Of a stretch of DNA of 64,000 nucleotides, positions 1 through 8,681 are shown piece by piece (the first letter of the stretch is position 1; every line of letters begins with the position of its first letter). This DNA is from Rhizobium sp. R711 (GTDB taxonomy: Bacteria; Pseudomonadota; Alphaproteobacteria; Rhizobiales; Rhizobiaceae): assembly GCF_002211365.1 (NCBI RefSeq), contig NZ_LOKZ01000009.1, positions 51,299 to 115,298 on the forward strand. Direction: 5' to 3'. The notes beneath the pieces were generated by a model. The model was not told where the DNA came from and searched no databases. It saw nothing but the letters and a program-made list of their open reading frames with translations. The translations under genes and the position numbers were made by a program.

Positions 1-484
1 CTGAAGAGATGGTTGTACGTTCAATCTCGGACTCGTTGCCGACGAAATGTTTTATCGTGGCACCGACTTTCTTGGACTGCAGACCTTCGATATAGCCCAC
101 CGCAAGTTCCGCCGTCAGTACCGGATCCTCAGAGAAACACTCAAAGTTGCGGCCGTTTGTGACGCTGCGCTGGATGTTAACGGTGGGCGCTAACGAGACG
201 TGGGCACCTTTGGAAAGAACCTCGTCACCTAACGCGCTGCCGATTTCCCTGGCTAGATCCGGGTTCCAACTCGCTCCGATGGCGATGCCTACAGGGAAAG
301 CCGCTGCAGTCACGCCTCCGACAAGAGACCCCGCCCCGCGGGCTCCGTTGGGGCCGTCGGTTAATCGCAATTTCCCTATCCCTAGGCGGTCGATGGGCGG
401 CAAAGACCAGAACGAATCCCCGGAAAGGAGTGAGACCTGCTCGGCCAAGGTCATCTTAGCGAGCAATGCTTTCGTATCAGTCAT
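1..484 (-). CDS. Glycoside hydrolase family 3 (beta-glucosidase-like), N-terminal part, cut by window edge
   Basis: The minus-strand frame is open from an ATG at 484 to the window edge, giving about 161 codons. It begins MTDTKALLAKMTLAEQVSLL and contains LTDGPNGARG, NGRNFECFSEDP and ATIKHFVGNESE, the hallmark blocks of the GH3 N-terminal TIM barrel, including the conserved KHF/NE region. A good ribosome binding site (GAGGAAG) lies 6 nt before the ATG. GH3 enzymes remove terminal beta-linked glucose or xylose; the exact sugar cannot be told. The gene is divergent from the chemoreceptor at 653, and the shared upstream region holds operator-like repeats (559-584). A role in freeing sugar from a glycoside used by the regulon is inferred. 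The nucleophile Asp lies beyond the edge and is not visible. Confidence 0.85.
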   Translation of the reverse strand, partial: MTDTKALLAKMTLAEQVSLLSGDSFWSLPPIDRLGIGKLRLTDGPNGARGAGSLVGGVTAAAFPVGIAIGASWNPDLAREIGSALGDEVLSKGAHVSLAPTVNIQRSVTNGRNFECFSEDPVLTAELAVGYIEGLQSKKVGATIKHFVGNESEIERTTISS

Positions 485-558
485 CTTCTTTGCTTCCTCA
501 ATTTCAACGTTCACGTTTTCCCAGATGCGTACCTGGCGATGCGACAGAGAACATCATT

Positions 559-584
559 TTGTCAGACAATCCGTTGACAGACAA
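559..584. promoter_or_regulatory. Tandem operator-like repeats between GH3 and chemoreceptor genes
   Basis: Two 11-bp boxes, TTGTCAGACAA (559-569) and TTGACAGACAA (574-584), stand in direct repeat with 15-bp spacing. Both share the CAGACAA core of the palindromic operator seen elsewhere in the window. The site is about 75 bp upstream of the GH3 start and about 70 bp upstream of the chemoreceptor start. It is less palindromic than the other sites, so binding by the GntR proteins is inferred. Confidence 0.5.
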
Positions 585-652
585 TCGTCATTCGCGCAGC
601 TTCGTATCGTCATTGATGATTCGATGCTTCCATCGGAGGCGGATCCCGATTG

Positions 653-3205
653 ATGAAGTTTCTTCACCGCCTATGGACAAGGATCGAATCTATGGACAGG
701 CTCTTGTCCCGTTTCAGGCTACAGACGAAAGTAATCATCTTCGTACTACCTTTCATCATCAGCATTTGTGCGGTGGGGTTTTTGGGGCACTACGCCGCGG
801 GTCTCCTACAAAGCCGCCTGGAAACCTCGAGCCAGGTGATGCAGGTGCTCTCAGGTTTCCGTGACGTCTCTGCCTCGATGAGAGAGTTTCTCGACGACGC
901 GTCGGAAGAAAGGCGCGATCGCGTGAAGGCTGACCTGCTCGCCCAGCAATCGCATCTGCAGGCTTTAGTGACGAATGCCGGACCCACGGGGAGAAGCGAA
1001 GGCCTCCTGTCGGCAAACGCGATCATGCGGGACGTGGTGGACAATTTTGACTCTCTCTGGAGCGTCCATGAAAGCGAAGAGCAACTGGTAAGCTCGATCG
1101 CCAATCATTCTGAATCGCTGGTTTGGTCGCAGGGTGAAATGCTCAGGCTAGCTGACGAGTTGAGGGAGTCCGGCGAGCAGTCCGAGGGCGCCGCCAAATC
1201 GATGTTGCGCGATGCCGACAGGGTGACAGGCTATGCAACCTTCTTCCTTGATCTTGCCGCGGGCTACCAATCCGCCGGAACGACCGAGCTGAAACTCAAA
1301 TATTTGGGCGGCAAAGTGGGCGAGTTGCGTCGGAGCGCCCGAAATCTGCGGGCTTCCTTGCCGTCGGACGCCACAAAACTGTCGAGCTCGGTCGACGGCG
1401 CGGTGAAAAGCGTAACACAACTTCTGTCGCAGGGCGCATCGGACAACGCCGTAGGCCTCGACACCGCAATGTCCGCGTTCAAGGACATCTCCGTCGCGAT
1501 TAACGCGGTGGCGAACCAGCAAACAAAGAAAACAATCGTCGAGTTCGCGGGTCTCGACCAACGTTTGGCGAAGATCAGCAGCGCCTTGGACGGTAGCCGA
1601 AGACTTTCGGACTCCAGCTATCTCATCAGGATAAACCTTGCGCGCTTCATAGCCGACCCTACCGAACAAAACCGCGCGCAGCTCGTCGAAAACTTCGACA
1701 GAACGAAGAAGGAGATATTGGACATTTGGAGTGCCGCTTCCGACCTCGACCTTTTCAAGGCAGTCCAGAATACGGTCCCGCCGGCGGTAGAGGGTATGAC
1801 GCAGGACAGTGCGAAGCTCGTCGAGATCTCGGAAGTGAGGCGTGCGCGATATAGGCAAACGACAGACCAGTTGAACACCATATGGGGCCACCTCACGGCG
1901 TTTGCCGACGCCCAGCGCGCAAGGGCCATTGAAGAGATGGCTTACGCGAACGGCATGGGCCTCATCACGACATTGGCTGGCGTCATCGTCGCGCTTCTCG
2001 CTGGCTTCGGGATGATTGCGACTTTCAAGAAACCCGTCGTTCGATTGACCGACGACATGCGGCGTTTGGCGGAGGGGAACCTTGACATAGAGATCGGCGG
2101 TTCTGAGCGCGCTGATGAACTCGGAGAAATGGCCCGGGCGCTCTGTGTCTTCAGGGAGAATGCCGTTAGGAAAATCGAGATCGAGAACGACGCGGATCGT
2201 CAACGGTCGGCTTCCGAAGCTGAACGTCGCCACAACGAGGCGGAGAAAGCCGAGATCGACAAACAGATCGGCGACGCCGTCGACAGTCTTGCCGCTGGGC
2301 TGGAGAGGTTGTCCAACGGTGATGTTTCGAGCACGATCGATCAACCGTTCTCCGGGCGGCTGGAACAGTTGCGAAAGGACTTCAACAATTCGTTGCTGCG
2401 TTTGCAGGCGACGATGTCGGAACTTCGCGGCAACATCGTGCTCATTCGGCAAAATGCAGACAACCTCAGCAGTGGCGCCGATGATCTCTCCCGCCGCAGC
2501 GAGCGTCAAGCCGCGTCGTTAGAGGAGACCGCGGCTGCGGTTCATCAACTCACCGCGACCGTGCGTTCGTCGACAGAGCAGGCGCAAGCCGCAGCCCTGC
2601 TTGTAAAGGAAACCAAGCAGGCCGCGGATGCGTCTGCTTCAGTGGTCACGAACGCGGTCGACGCTATGGGCCGAATAGAAGCGGCTTCCGGGCGCATTTC
2701 GCAAATCATCGGCGTTATCGACGAAATAGCGTTCCAGACCAATCTCCTGGCACTCAATGCTGGCGTCGAGGCCGCGAGAGCTGGAGAAGCGGGGCAGGGC
2801 TTCGCTGTCGTGGCCCAGGAAGTCAGGGAGCTTGCACAGCGGTCGGCTCTCGCCGCCCAGGAAATCAAGGAACTCATCGCAAGATCGACCGAGGAAGTCG
2901 CTTCGGGATCGCGATTGGTGAACGAGGCGGGCAAGGTGCTGATTGCCATATCGTCGAATGTTGCCGGAATTTCCGAAAGGGTTGAGCTTATTGCTGCGGG
3001 CAGCAGGGACCAGGCGGCTTCCCTTATCGAAGTTAACCAAGCCGTTGGTGAGATCGATGACAGCACACAGCGAAACGCTGCCATCGCCGAGCAAGCCCAC
3101 GCCGCCACTCAGGAACTTACAAAAGAGACCCAGCGGCTGATGCAGCAGATCGAACAGTTCAACATCGGCAGGCCAAGGGGTCACGTGCTTTCGGTCGTTT
3201 CCTGA
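653..3205 (+). CDS. Methyl-accepting chemotaxis protein
   Basis: About 850 residues. A first membrane helix (about residues 26-46) is followed by a large, mostly helical periplasmic domain of nearly 390 residues. A second membrane helix around 434-456 leads into a HAMP domain and then a cytoplasmic signalling domain with the conserved hairpin tip [20 protein letters not shown] at about 690-710. Such receptors signal through CheA/CheW; the ligand is unknown. ATG 653 has GGAGG 13 nt upstream. An alternative ATG at 692 has AAGGA at good spacing and would begin MDRLLSRF, matching the start of the paralogue at 23659-26172. The gene is divergent from the GH3 gene across operator-like repeats, suggesting induction with the catabolic regulon. 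No C-terminal CheR-binding pentapeptide is apparent. Confidence 0.9.
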   Translation: MKFLHRLWTRIESMDRLLSRFRLQTKVIIFVLPFIISICAVGFLGHYAAGLLQSRLETSSQVMQVLSGFRDVSASMREFLDDASEERRDRVKADLLAQQSHLQALVTNAGPTGRSEGLLSANAIMRDVVDNFDSLWSVHESEEQLVSSIANHSESLVWSQGEMLRLADELRESGEQSEGAAKSMLRDADRVTGYATFFLDLAAGYQSAGTTELKLKYLGGKVGELRRSARNLRASLPSDATKLSSSVDGAVKSVTQLLSQGASDNAVGLDTAMSAFKDISVAINAVANQQTKKTIVEFAGLDQRLAKISSALDGSRRLSDSSYLIRINLARFIADPTEQNRAQLVENFDRTKKEILDIWSAASDLDLFKAVQNTVPPAVEGMTQDSAKLVEISEVRRARYRQTTDQLNTIWGHLTAFADAQRARAIEEMAYANGMGLITTLAGVIVALLAGFGMIATFKKPVVRLTDDMRRLAEGNLDIEIGGSERADELGEMARALCVFRENAVRKIEIENDADRQRSASEAERRHNEAEKAEIDKQIGDAVDSLAAGLERLSNGDVSSTIDQPFSGRLEQLRKDFNNSLLRLQATMSELRGNIVLIRQNADNLSSGADDLSRRSERQAASLEETAAAVHQLTATVRSSTEQAQAAALLVKETKQAADASASVVTNAVDAMGRIEAASGRISQIIGVIDEIAFQTNLLALNAGVEAARAGEAGQGFAVVAQEVRELAQRSALAAQEIKELIARSTEEVASGSRLVNEAGKVLIAISSNVAGISERVELIAAGSRDQAASLIEVNQAVGEIDDSTQRNAAIAEQAHAATQELTKETQRLMQQIEQFNIGRPRGHVLSVVS

Positions 3206-3231
3206 GGTCATAGACGATTACTAATATTGTG

Positions 3232-3258
3232 TTGACAGATTTTCATACAATCTGTCAA
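3232..3258 (+). promoter_or_regulatory. Double overlapping GntR-type operator with -35 box
   Basis: TTGACAGATT (3232-3241), N7 and AATCTGTCAA (3249-3258) form a perfect 10-bp inverted repeat. The layout can be read as two standard operators sharing their middle. TTGACA at 3232 is a consensus -35 box 58 bp before the hydrolase start. The same TTGACAGATT-N7-AATCTGTCA layout recurs at 15114-15140. Confidence 0.75.
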
Positions 3259-3289
3259 ATAATACAGCCAATCTGGGAGGATAAGCGGC

Positions 3290-4183
3290 GTGCTCAATGA
3301 CGAAGCGCATCAGACTAAGTTGCCCTACTTTTATCCGTTCAAGTTCGGAAGCGGCGAAATAACGGTACTTTCGGACGGACCGTTGGAATTGGGCGACCCG
3401 CGGGAGAATTTCCTCGGGGTCGACGCGGCCACGGTGACGGAAATGCTCGACAGGAACTTCCTGTCAAGCTCGTCGGTGACCCTTGAGCAGAACATCCCCC
3501 TGGTCAAAATCAACGGAAAGACCATCCTGTTTGACACCGGGATGGGGACGTCGAAGATTTTCGGGCCGACGACCGGCCGCCTGCCGAAGAGCATGCAGGA
3601 GGCAGGGATCGACCCGTTGGAAGTCGATGCCGTGGTGTTGTCCCACGCACACATCGACCACACCGGCGGACTTTGCGATCAGGACGGAAAGCTTAATTTT
3701 CCCAACGCGGAGATCTTCATAAGCGAAAGCGACTTCGATGACTGGACCGACGGAGGGAAGCTTGATGACGGTTTCAAGGCCCAAGTGGAAAATGCCCGGA
3801 GGAACCTTCTTCCACACCGTGATCGGATAACGCATTTCGTCGACGGTCAGGAGTTTCTGCCGGGAGTGCAGGCGGTGCACGCTCCAGGCCACACCTTGGG
3901 CCACTTCTGCTTCCTCATCCAGTCGGGGAACGATCGGCTCTGCTTCCTTGGCGATCTGACCCATCATCATATCCTGCTGATGGAACGCCCGTGGATGGAG
4001 TTCAAGTACGACACCGATCCCAAGCTCTCGGCGCGGTCGCGCACTCGGGTGCTGGATATGCTCGCGACAGACCGCATACCCGTGATGTCCTATCACTTTG
4101 CGTGGCCCGGGCTCGGCAACGTCGCTCGGGAGCGGGAAGGCTTCCGCTACGTACCCGCCGCCATGCAGATGCTCTCGCGATAG
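3290..4183 (+). CDS. Metallo-beta-lactamase-fold hydrolase (possible lactonase)
   Basis: 297 residues with the HxHxDH metal motif as HAHIDHTGG (about 120-128), a downstream His in HAPGHTLGH and the bridging Asp in FLGDLTHHH, so a dinuclear metal site is likely. The length and layout fit the soluble MBL hydrolase group that includes AHL and other lactonases, but the substrate is not determined. Translation starts at GTG 3290 behind GGGAGG. It is the first gene of an operator-controlled unit with the ADH (12-nt gap) and a second MBL protein, a set that suggests hydrolysis of a lactone or ester and oxidation of the resulting alcohol. The sequence differs clearly from the MBL protein at 5342-6118, so this is not a recent tandem duplicate. 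Confidence 0.85.
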   Translation: MLNDEAHQTKLPYFYPFKFGSGEITVLSDGPLELGDPRENFLGVDAATVTEMLDRNFLSSSSVTLEQNIPLVKINGKTILFDTGMGTSKIFGPTTGRLPKSMQEAGIDPLEVDAVVLSHAHIDHTGGLCDQDGKLNFPNAEIFISESDFDDWTDGGKLDDGFKAQVENARRNLLPHRDRITHFVDGQEFLPGVQAVHAPGHTLGHFCFLIQSGNDRLCFLGDLTHHHILLMERPWMEFKYDTDPKLSARSRTRVLDMLATDRIPVMSYHFAWPGLGNVAREREGFRYVPAAMQMLSR

Positions 4184-4195
4184 GAATACACGACA

Positions 4196-5320
4196 ATGCA
4201 GATGAAATCAGTCATTCTCCGAGAGTCAGGGCTTCCTAAGCCGTATGCAAATTCGCGACCTCTCAGTGTCGAGACCGTCGATCTGACGCCTCCCGGCAAT
4301 CTTGAGGTCCTGGTCAAAATCAAGGCCGCTGGTGTGTGCCACTCCGACCTGTCGGCGATAAATGGCGACCGACCCCGCCCGTTGCCTGTCGCGTTGGGGC
4401 ATGAAGCATCCGGCATTGTCGAAGAAATCGGACCCGGTGTCGATACAGTGAAAGTTGGCGATCACGTCGTGATGTCGTTCCTGCCGATCTGCGGACACTG
4501 CGATTACTGCGCGGGAGGACGCGCTAGCCTCTGTGAGCCTGGCTATCGCGCAAACGCCGCCGGGACATTGTTGAACGGTAGCAAGCATATCCGTCTTCGC
4601 GGCTACGATCTCAACCATCACAGCGGCGTATCGGCGTTTTCGGAATACGCGGTTGTGTCGGCGCACTCGGTCGTCAAGATCACCAAAGACGTGGACGTCA
4701 CGATGGCGGCCCTGTTCGGATGCGCCGTTATGACAGGGGTCGGTGCCGTCGTAAACACATGTGGCGTGAAGCCGGGACAGTCGGTCGCCGTCATCGGCCT
4801 GGGAGGCGTGGGCTTGTCGGCGGTCCTCGGAGCGGTGGCCAGCGGGGCAAGCGAGATCGTCGCCATCGATTTGATGCCGGAAAAGCTTGAGCTGGCTAAG
4901 TCGCTGGGCGCGACGCGTACGTTCCTGGCAACCACGCCGGATGTCGTTGGCGAGGTCAAGGAAGCGACCCGCGGGGGTGTTGATTACGCCATCGAGATGG
5001 CCGGGTCGGGCAAAGCGTTCGAAACCGCGTATGGCATTACGCGGCGCGGCGGCACGACCGCCACAGCGGGTCTGGCGAACGTGAACACCAAATTCGAAAT
5101 TTCGCCACTTCCTCTTGTCGGGGAAGAACGCATCATCAAAGGCAGCTACATGGGATCCTGCGTGCCTTCGCGCGATGTTCCCCGTTATATCGACCTGTTC
5201 CTCAAAGGTCGGCTGCCCGTGGAAAGACTGCTGTCCAGCACTGGCCCGCTTGAGGAAATCAACGAGGCCTTCGACCGGTTGGACCGTGGCGAGGTGATCC
5301 GGCATCTGCTGGTTCCCTGA
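4196..5320 (+). CDS. Zinc-dependent alcohol dehydrogenase (MDR family)
   Basis: 374 residues of the medium-chain dehydrogenase family. GVCHSD (catalytic Zn Cys, about 47) and GHEASG are present, with the structural-zinc cluster CGHCDYC...C around 101-114. The coenzyme site is VIGLGGVG near 197-204, followed by an acidic residue (VAIDLMPEK) typical of NAD preference. FGCAVMTG supplies the third catalytic-zinc ligand region. The family oxidises primary or aryl/allyl alcohols. Start ATG 4196 has AGGAA upstream; ATG 4202 is an alternative. The gene lies between the two MBL hydrolases and is probably cotranscribed with them. It is a distant paralogue of the ADHs at 33052 and 39503, which resemble each other more than this one. 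Confidence 0.9.
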   Translation: MQMKSVILRESGLPKPYANSRPLSVETVDLTPPGNLEVLVKIKAAGVCHSDLSAINGDRPRPLPVALGHEASGIVEEIGPGVDTVKVGDHVVMSFLPICGHCDYCAGGRASLCEPGYRANAAGTLLNGSKHIRLRGYDLNHHSGVSAFSEYAVVSAHSVVKITKDVDVTMAALFGCAVMTGVGAVVNTCGVKPGQSVAVIGLGGVGLSAVLGAVASGASEIVAIDLMPEKLELAKSLGATRTFLATTPDVVGEVKEATRGGVDYAIEMAGSGKAFETAYGITRRGGTTATAGLANVNTKFEISPLPLVGEERIIKGSYMGSCVPSRDVPRYIDLFLKGRLPVERLLSSTGPLEEINEAFDRLDRGEVIRHLLVP

Positions 5321-5341
5321 GCCTGGGCAAGGAGCGCAAAT

Positions 5342-6118
5342 TTGACCGACTGGAAAGTCCTGGCGATACATTACGGCACTGCGGTTCGGCCCGTTGGCGA
5401 ACTCGGCCTGGAAGCTGGAGATCCCCACGACGCCCAAGGCAGGATCGAGTATTTTGTTTGGTTGATCCGCCATGGGGAACGTCTGATCCTGGTTGACACC
5501 GGGTTTAGCCCGCAAGAGGCCGAAGGGCGCGGGAGGACCATGTTGATCCATCCGGTCGAAGCACTTGGCCGGGTCGGGATTTCCGCATCGTCCATTACCG
5601 ACGTCGTCATCACGCATCTTCACTATGATCACGCGGGAAACCTTGCGGACTTCCCCGAAGCCCTGTTCCACTTGCAGGATCGGGAGATGGCCTACGGTAC
5701 AGGACGATGCATGTGCCATGATCGTCTTCGGCGTCCCTTTGCTGTGGACGCCGTCGTCGATGCGGTCCGCCTGACCTTTTCCGGCAGGATGCGCTTCCAC
5801 GACGGGAACGGCGAGATCATCGAGGGGCTCACCATCCATCTCGTCGGCGGCCATTCCCGAGGCCTTCAGGTCGTGAGGCTGGACGATGGCGATGAAGTCG
5901 TCGTTATCGCGTCGGACGCACTCCATTTTCAACGCTATCTGGAGCATGACGACGTCTTTCCGCTTTTCGCCGATTACGCTGACGTGCTGGAAGGATACCG
6001 AACTCTACGTGAGCTTTCAGGACCGTCCGGAATACTCGTTCCAGGCCACGATCCCGCAGTCCTGACTGGTTTTCCACCGCTGTCGCCCGATCTCGCTTTT
6101 GCAAGGGTTCTACGGTAA
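5342..6118 (+). CDS. MBL-fold metallo-hydrolase, AHL-lactonase-like
   Basis: 258 residues. HLHYDHAGN (about 98-106) is the HxHxDH motif in the form usual for AiiA/AttM-type N-acylhomoserine lactonases. Later metal-ligand regions are GGHSRG, ASDALH and a terminal VPGHDP block. Family members open gamma-lactone rings, and some act on gamma-butyrolactone rather than quorum signals. It begins with TTG at 5342 behind AAGGAG and lies 21 nt after the ADH. As the last gene of the 3290-6118 unit it may hydrolyse a lactone intermediate of the pathway. Quorum quenching is possible but nothing nearby argues for it; no luxI homologue is seen. Confidence 0.85.
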   Translation: MTDWKVLAIHYGTAVRPVGELGLEAGDPHDAQGRIEYFVWLIRHGERLILVDTGFSPQEAEGRGRTMLIHPVEALGRVGISASSITDVVITHLHYDHAGNLADFPEALFHLQDREMAYGTGRCMCHDRLRRPFAVDAVVDAVRLTFSGRMRFHDGNGEIIEGLTIHLVGGHSRGLQVVRLDDGDEVVVIASDALHFQRYLEHDDVFPLFADYADVLEGYRTLRELSGPSGILVPGHDPAVLTGFPPLSPDLAFARVLR

Positions 6119-6176
6119 TGGGGGAAGCAAGGAATGTCCGGTAAGAGACCAGGCTAGGGTGTTCTTCGCTTTCGTC

Positions 6177-6193
6177 AGACAATCGGGTTGTCT
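6177..6193 (+). promoter_or_regulatory. Possible autoregulatory operator of the first GntR gene
   Basis: AGACAA-N5-TTGTCT is a perfect 6-bp inverted repeat within GTCAGACAATC, sharing the CAGACAATC half with the regulon operator. It ends 78 bp before the gntR start. The second gntR has a comparable element at a similar distance (51337-51357). Confidence 0.45.
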
Positions 6194-6270
6194 CATCGGG
6201 ATAACCCACCATATAGTACCATGACTCGCGCGGCCGGTTCCGGCCTTGGTAGAACGGACTTTTGGATCCG

Positions 6271-6960
6271 ATGGGTGATATGGATTTACAGATTGCACGA
6301 CAGAGTGCGACATTGCGCACTCAGGTAGAAGATAAACTGCGGCAGGCGATTTCCAGCGGCCGTTTCAAGCCGGGTCAGCGCCTCGTTGAGCGAGAACTGT
6401 GCGAGTCGATCGGTGTCGGACGGACATCGATCCGCGAGGCGCTTCGACAACTCGAGGCCGAGGGCCTCATTACCAGCTATCCGCACCGCGGTCCCGTCGT
6501 CAGCACTATCACGTACGAAGAAGCCGCTCAGCTCTACAGCGTCAGGGCTTTGCTCGAGAGCTACGCCGGAAAGGAATTCGCTGAAAACGGAACCGCCCAG
6601 GATATCCATACACTCAATGAGGCGGTTGCTGAGTTCGCCGAAGCCGCGGCAAACGGCGGCGGGAGCAGGCTCATCAAAGCGAAAACCGCGTTTTACGACT
6701 GCCTGATGCAAGGGAGTGGAAACGTCTTCGTCAAGCAAATGCTGACATCGCTCCACAATAGGGTGACGCTCCTGCGCATGACGTCGATGACACAGCCGGG
6801 GCGCTTGAACCACAGCGTGGAGGAGATAAAGGAGATCGCTGCGGCCATTACCGACCGAAACGGACCGAAAGCCGCCGCAGCCTGCAAGTACCACATCGAT
6901 ATGGCGGCTAAGGTCGCGCTGGACTACCTGCGTAAAACCTCCGAAAACGACGGCGATTGA
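6271..6960 (+). CDS. GntR family regulator, FCD subfamily
   Basis: About 229 residues. The N-terminal winged helix (about 10-75) includes GRFKPGQRLVERELCE and GRTSIREALRQLEAEGLI. The C-terminal all-helical FCD domain carries spaced His/Asp-type metal and ligand residues, for example LHNRVTLLR and HSVEEIKEIAAAI. It is a close paralogue of the protein encoded at 50578-51261. The DNA-binding helices are almost identical, so both should read the same operator. ATG 6271 is chosen; TTG 6262 and ATG 6280 are alternatives. A standard operator follows the stop codon by 20 nt, a linkage repeated at the other two gntR loci. The likely role is repression of the catabolic genes until a substrate or intermediate binds. 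Confidence 0.9.
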   Translation: MGDMDLQIARQSATLRTQVEDKLRQAISSGRFKPGQRLVERELCESIGVGRTSIREALRQLEAEGLITSYPHRGPVVSTITYEEAAQLYSVRALLESYAGKEFAENGTAQDIHTLNEAVAEFAEAAANGGGSRLIKAKTAFYDCLMQGSGNVFVKQMLTSLHNRVTLLRMTSMTQPGRLNHSVEEIKEIAAAITDRNGPKAAAACKYHIDMAAKVALDYLRKTSENDGD

Positions 6961-6980
6961 AGAAGCGGCACCCAGCCGCT

Positions 6981-7001
6981 ATTGACAGATTGTCTGATAA
7001 T
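6981..7001 (+). promoter_or_regulatory. GntR-type operator overlapping promoter
   Basis: ATTGACAGA-TTG-TCTGATAAT: two 9-bp half-sites around 3 bp. TTGACA (6982-6987) acts as a -35 box, and 17 nt later CTTATT can be the -10. It faces the fused hydrolase gene at 7070. This is one of the best matches to the consensus. Confidence 0.8.
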
Positions 7002-7069
7002 CTGCTTATTCGAATCCATGGCGCTGCCGACGCGAGCGGCTTGGCGCTCGTTCGAACAGGGAGGTTGCT

Positions 7070-8302
7070 TTGGGCACTTTTGATGAATTGCGGTCCCGCA
7101 TGTCGGGGGCTCTCGGGGATCAGGAATTGCCCCGGCTCACTCCAGACCTAACGATGAGCATCGCCTTCTACATTGGCGATCAGGTGATCGCCCTCAATTT
7201 CGCTGAAGGCGGGGCGGCGATCTCGGGGGAAAGCGATGACCCCCAGGTGATAGTGAGGGCCACTCCGGACGCCTGGGAGCAGGTTCTGATGACGCCGCCG
7301 CCGGCGACCTTTCACTCCTTCACGGCGTTGCAGCTTGCAAACCCTCTCTTCGAGATCGCCGGCTCACCGCTCGCCCTCGCGAAAGCACGCCCGGCCCTGG
7401 AACGGGTGTTCGAGCTCGTCGTCACGTCCCCCGAGATGAAAGCGGAGCGTGCGCAACGCGACCCGCGTCAAATCCGGGGGCAGTATGCCGTCGTGGATAT
7501 CGATGACGTCCCCCATGAAATATATTACGAAGAAGCAGGCGAGGGGGTGCCGGTCCTGTTTCTTCACACCGCCGGAGCAGATAGCCGCCAATTCATGCCT
7601 CAGCTGGCGGACACCGAGCTTGCGAAAAACTACAGGCTGATCGCGGTTGACTTACCATTCCACGGTCGGTCCATGCCGCCGGTGACATGGGACGGAGCAC
7701 GCTACAAGCTCACGGCATCGCTCTACCTGAAATGGTGCACGGCCATACTCGCACAGGTCGTTCGCGAAAAGGCGATTGTCGCAGGTGGGTCCATGGGCGC
7801 AGCAATGTCGCTGGTTCTCGCCGCGGAACGACCGGAGCATGTCCTCGGAATCGTGGCGATCGAGCCACCTTTCCGCTCCAAGGGACGCCGGAACCCATAC
7901 CAGCACAACGTAAACGTACACGGCTCACTTCATAACTCGGCGTATGTCAGAGGAATCATGAGCCCACTCAGCCCCGCAGGGGAGCGCAGGAGGTCAAGCT
8001 GGATCTATTCGCAGGGAGCACCCGGAGTTTACCCAGGCGATCTTTCCTTCTACAGCGACGAGTTCGACGGAGCAGTGACAGCTCCCCGTATTGACCCATC
8101 ACGCACCCCGGTGGCGCTGCTCTCGGGCGACTACGACTACTCAGCCACGCCGGCGGATGGGGCCAGGCTCGCCGAACTTATTCCGGGATGCCTCCACCTC
8201 GTCATGGGCGGTCTGGGTCATTTCCCCATGTGCGAACACCCGAATTTCTTTCGGAGCTATCTTGTAAAAGGGCTCGAGTTCGTACGGCAAGCCGCGCGCT
8301 AA
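7070..8302 (+). CDS. Fusion of SCP2-like small domain and alpha/beta hydrolase
   Basis: 410 residues. Residues 1-135 form a small SCP2-like module (SIAFYIGDQVIALNFAEG, VIVRATPDAWEQVL). Residues 145-410 are an alpha/beta hydrolase with oxyanion segment LFLHTAGADS, nucleophile elbow GGSMGAA, an acid in SGDYDYSATP and the catalytic His in GGLGHFPMCE. In version B the same two modules are separate overlapping genes (48619-49002 and 47726-48622), so this is a gene fusion or those are a split. The start is TTG 7070 after GGGAGG. It lies right behind an operator, as a single-gene unit. It may hydrolyse an enol-lactone, ester or carbon-carbon bond, with the small domain perhaps binding a hydrophobic substrate; both roles are inferred. 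Confidence 0.85.
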   Translation: MGTFDELRSRMSGALGDQELPRLTPDLTMSIAFYIGDQVIALNFAEGGAAISGESDDPQVIVRATPDAWEQVLMTPPPATFHSFTALQLANPLFEIAGSPLALAKARPALERVFELVVTSPEMKAERAQRDPRQIRGQYAVVDIDDVPHEIYYEEAGEGVPVLFLHTAGADSRQFMPQLADTELAKNYRLIAVDLPFHGRSMPPVTWDGARYKLTASLYLKWCTAILAQVVREKAIVAGGSMGAAMSLVLAAERPEHVLGIVAIEPPFRSKGRRNPYQHNVNVHGSLHNSAYVRGIMSPLSPAGERRRSSWIYSQGAPGVYPGDLSFYSDEFDGAVTAPRIDPSRTPVALLSGDYDYSATPADGARLAELIPGCLHLVMGGLGHFPMCEHPNFFRSYLVKGLEFVRQAAR

Positions 8303-8628
8303 GCGGTCGCACGGACTCAGGTCGCTCGGTGCGACACGCCGGGCGATCAAATGCGAAAGTGGGCGGGCGCATACCGAGGCTTCGCAATTGGCGTCCCGGC
8401 GATGACACAGCCGGCATCGCAGGCGGCATCCCTCACGCGCTCCCGAGAAATTCCGGTATAACATTGGGAAAATTCCCGCGATATCTGAGTGAAGGGTCGG
8501 GCGCGGCGATGCTATAAAGCGCCGTAGCGGCGTCTCATCGCAGGGCCCTGATCACGCAGCCTTGCGCGTGATCTCTATCTTTTCCCACCGCGGGTCTCTG
8601 TGTTTCCGACACGTAGTGCCACAGTAAA
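8303..8628. other. Intergenic stretch without recognised gene
   Basis: The stretch lies between the convergent hydrolase and SDR genes. Short open frames on both strands have no family resemblance and no ribosome binding site. No operator was seen. Confidence 0.5.
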
Positions 8629-8663
8629 GGTGCCTCCCGTGGGTCAAGAAGGAAGGAGGCACC
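8629..8663 (-). terminator. Probable Rho-independent terminator of the SDR gene
   Basis: On the minus strand, GGTGCCTCC and GGAGGCACC form a 9-bp stem around a 17-nt loop, followed by TTTACT. It begins 19 nt after the SDR stop. Confidence 0.55.
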
Positions 8664-8681
8664 CGTCAGCACCTATGTGCT

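Noticed and set aside
1148..2509. Long minus-strand open frame (about 450 codons) inside the chemoreceptor gene
   Set aside because: It is antisense to a clear chemoreceptor, has no family motif or ribosome binding site and reflects GC-rich codon bias.
4226..5947. Minus-strand frame of over 570 codons across ADH and MBL genes
   Set aside because: Its translation is His/Gly/Arg-rich without motifs, while the plus-strand genes carry all catalytic residues.
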